From NCBI GenBank assembly GCA_900551435.1, contig URVW01000021.1:1-32579 (forward strand): a stretch of 32,579 nucleotides of DNA, written 5' to 3'. The stretch comes from an uncultured Faecalibacterium sp. Lineage in GTDB: Bacteria > Bacillota > Clostridia > Oscillospirales > Ruminococcaceae. Of the stretch, positions 31,359-32,579 are shown piece by piece. The notes under the pieces are model-generated. The model searched no databases. It was not told where the DNA came from and saw nothing but the letters and a program-made list of their open reading frames with translations. Numbering within the stretch: the first letter of the stretch is position 1; every line of letters starts with the position of its first letter. The position numbers and the translations under genes are program-made.

Positions 31359-31467
31359 GCGTCCCGCAGGGCCAAAACTGCAAAATTCAGGGAATAAAGT
31401 GTTACTTTCCGTCGTTTTGTTAGACAAAGTGTCTGGTTTTCCCGAGGACGGTTTTGGAAAGTTTGTT

Positions 31468-31496
31468 TTGTAAATTGCTTGCATTTGTGATAGAAT
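31468..31496 (+). promoter_or_regulatory. Promoter of the IMP dehydrogenase gene
   Basis: TTGTAA (31468-31473) lies 17 bases from TAGAAT (31491-31496), with TG at 31488-31489 giving an extended -10. Start expected near 31503, with a leader of about 88 bases. Confidence 0.75.
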
Positions 31497-31511
31497 AGGT
31501 GCAAGCAATTT
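31472..31511. promoter_or_regulatory. Perfect 12-bp inverted repeat framing the IMP dehydrogenase -10 element
   Basis: AAATTGCTTGCA (31472-31483) and TGCAAGCAATTT (31500-31511) are exact inverted repeats 16 bases apart. One arm overlaps the -35 end and spacer, the other the start site. Because the left arm lies upstream of the start it cannot be an RNA hairpin from this promoter, so it is a candidate repressor operator. Confidence 0.55.
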
Positions 31512-31590
31512 TAAGCATGTTCCAAGCACTACAGGTGAAATCATTTTGCGACCGTTGTGACGGACGGCATGAGAGAAAAGGAGTTTGAAT

Positions 31591-32579
31591 ATGGCTTATT
31601 TCTATGAAGAACCTTCCCGCACCTTTGGCGAATATCTGCTGGTCCCGGGCTATTCCTCGGCGGAGAACGTTCCCACCGCAGTCAGCCTCAAGACCCCGCT
31701 GGTCAAGTACCGCAAGGGCGAGGAAGAGTGCCCGCTGGAAATGAACATCCCGATGATCAGCGCCATCATGCAGTCTGTCTCCGGCGATAAGCTGGCCATT
31801 GCACTGGCACGCGAGGGCGGTGTGTCCTTCATCTACGGCTCCCAGAGCATCGAGAACGAGGCCGCTATGGTCCGCCGCGTCAAGAGCTATAAGGCCGGCT
31901 ATGTCGTTTCGGACTCCAATCTGGCCCCCACCGCCACCTTGCACGACGTTCTGGAGCTGAAGGCCCGCACCGGCCATTCCACCATTGCGGTCACCGCTGA
32001 CGGCACGCCCAACGGCAAGCTGCTGGGCATCGTGGCATCCCGCGATTACCGCGTCAACCACACCCCTGATGACGCACCGGTCACCACCTTCATGACCCCG
32101 ATCGAGAAGCTGGTCACCGCCCCGGAGAACACCTCTCTGCACGACTGCAACAACATCATCTGGGACAACAAGATCAACACCCTGCCGCTGGTGGATGCCG
32201 AGGGCAACCTGAAGTATTTCGTGTTCCGCAAGGATTACGATTCCCATAAGAAGAACATCAACGAGCTGCTGGACGCCAACAAGAGCTATGTGGTTGGCGC
32301 CGGCATCAACACCCGCGACTACGCCGAGCGCGTGCCCGCTCTGGTCGAGGCTGGCGTGGATGTCCTGTGCATCGACTCCTCCGAGGGCTATTCCGAGTGG
32401 CAGAGCCGCACCATCGGCTGGATCCGTGAGCACTACGGCGATACCGTCAAGGTCGGCGCCGGCAACGTGGTCGATGCCGAGGGATTCCGTTTCCTCGCCA
32501 AGGCGGGCGCAGACTTCGTGAAGATCGGCATCGGCGGCGGCTCCATCTGCATCACCCGTGAGACCAAGGGCATCGGCCG
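31591..32579 (+). CDS. guaB: IMP dehydrogenase, N-terminal two thirds (runs off the window)
   Basis: The first 329 residues of an IMP dehydrogenase, which oxidises IMP to XMP, the committed step of GMP synthesis. The N-terminal part of the barrel is followed by a CBS pair (about 112-225) and the catalytic loop GIGGGSICITRE with Cys320. AAAAGGAG at 31576-31583 precedes the ATG. Features such as LCIDSSEGYSEWQ and GAGNVVDAEGF differ from ordinary bacterial GuaB (which has VDTAHGHS and GGNVAT). They closely match my recollection of the enzyme of the parasite Tritrichomonas foetus, including the catalytic Cys position. The C-terminus, with the flap, lies outside the window. Confidence 0.9.
   Translation, partial: MAYFYEEPSRTFGEYLLVPGYSSAENVPTAVSLKTPLVKYRKGEEECPLEMNIPMISAIMQSVSGDKLAIALAREGGVSFIYGSQSIENEAAMVRRVKSYKAGYVVSDSNLAPTATLHDVLELKARTGHSTIAVTADGTPNGKLLGIVASRDYRVNHTPDDAPVTTFMTPIEKLVTAPENTSLHDCNNIIWDNKINTLPLVDAEGNLKYFVFRKDYDSHKKNINELLDANKSYVVGAGINTRDYAERVPALVEAGVDVLCIDSSEGYSEWQSRTIGWIREHYGDTVKVGAGNVVDAEGFRFLAKAGADFVKIGIGGGSICITRETKGIG

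Overview
This window is chromosomal DNA from a GC-rich (high fifties percent by eye) Gram-positive bacterium. Gene content, strong Shine-Dalgarno sites, sigma-A promoters with extended -10 elements, and ClpP/ClpX, NrdR, SecDF and RbgA of Firmicutes type point to Oscillospiraceae, probably Faecalibacterium or a close relative. The genus is inferred; no rRNA is present to prove it. Most of the window is conserved core genome. There are no tRNAs, insertion sequences, prophage genes or CRISPR arrays.

Layout. (1) 1-2632: tail of rplS and its terminator, then a tightly overlapping cluster lepB-rbgA-rnhB-yraN. (2) 2733-4903: thrC and a metallophosphoesterase. (3) 4949-8642: tig, clpP and clpX, a protein folding and proteolysis cluster, with a structured tig leader and a perfect 18-bp palindrome between tig and clpP. 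(4) 8652-12989: an aspartate-type aminotransferase behind a structured leader, then fused secDF and nrdR. (5) 13041-17414: DUF4363 and DUF421 genes on the minus strand, divergent from a three-gene GerA/GerB/GerC-like germinant-receptor operon whose GerB is short and whose GerC lacks a convincing lipobox. (6) 17411-21416, minus strand: a Na+/phosphate cotransporter followed by PhoB- and PhoR-like genes, each overlapping the next by 4 bp. The operon has two candidate promoters, one preceded by 11-bp-phased TTTACAT repeats that look like a Pho box. (7) 21451-26080: rpmE with its own promoter, then a GldA/GldF/GldG-like ABC transporter operon ending in a DUF4340 protein. (8) 26141-30356: a potABCD polyamine transporter operon with a terminator-linked structured leader, a membrane-anchored PotD and an elaborate 97-nt hairpin at its 3' end. 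(9) 30375-32579: an acyl-ACP thioesterase, an apparently free-standing RNA gene with strong promoter and terminator, and the start of an IMP dehydrogenase gene whose promoter lies inside a perfect 12-bp inverted repeat.

Two stretches longer than 300 bases have no protein gene. 21252-21596 holds the divergent promoters of the phosphate operon and rpmE plus the rpmE leader. 31119-31590 holds the RNA gene, its terminator, and the IMP dehydrogenase promoter and operator candidate; between 31359 and 31467 I see only short inverted repeats.

The main leads are the regulatory RNAs and sites: the pot leader, the 31185-31358 RNA, the post-potD hairpin, the Pho-like repeats and the IMP dehydrogenase operator. 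Also notable are the IMP dehydrogenase itself, which closely resembles my recollection of the Tritrichomonas foetus enzyme, and the reduced germination-type operon in a lineage thought not to sporulate.
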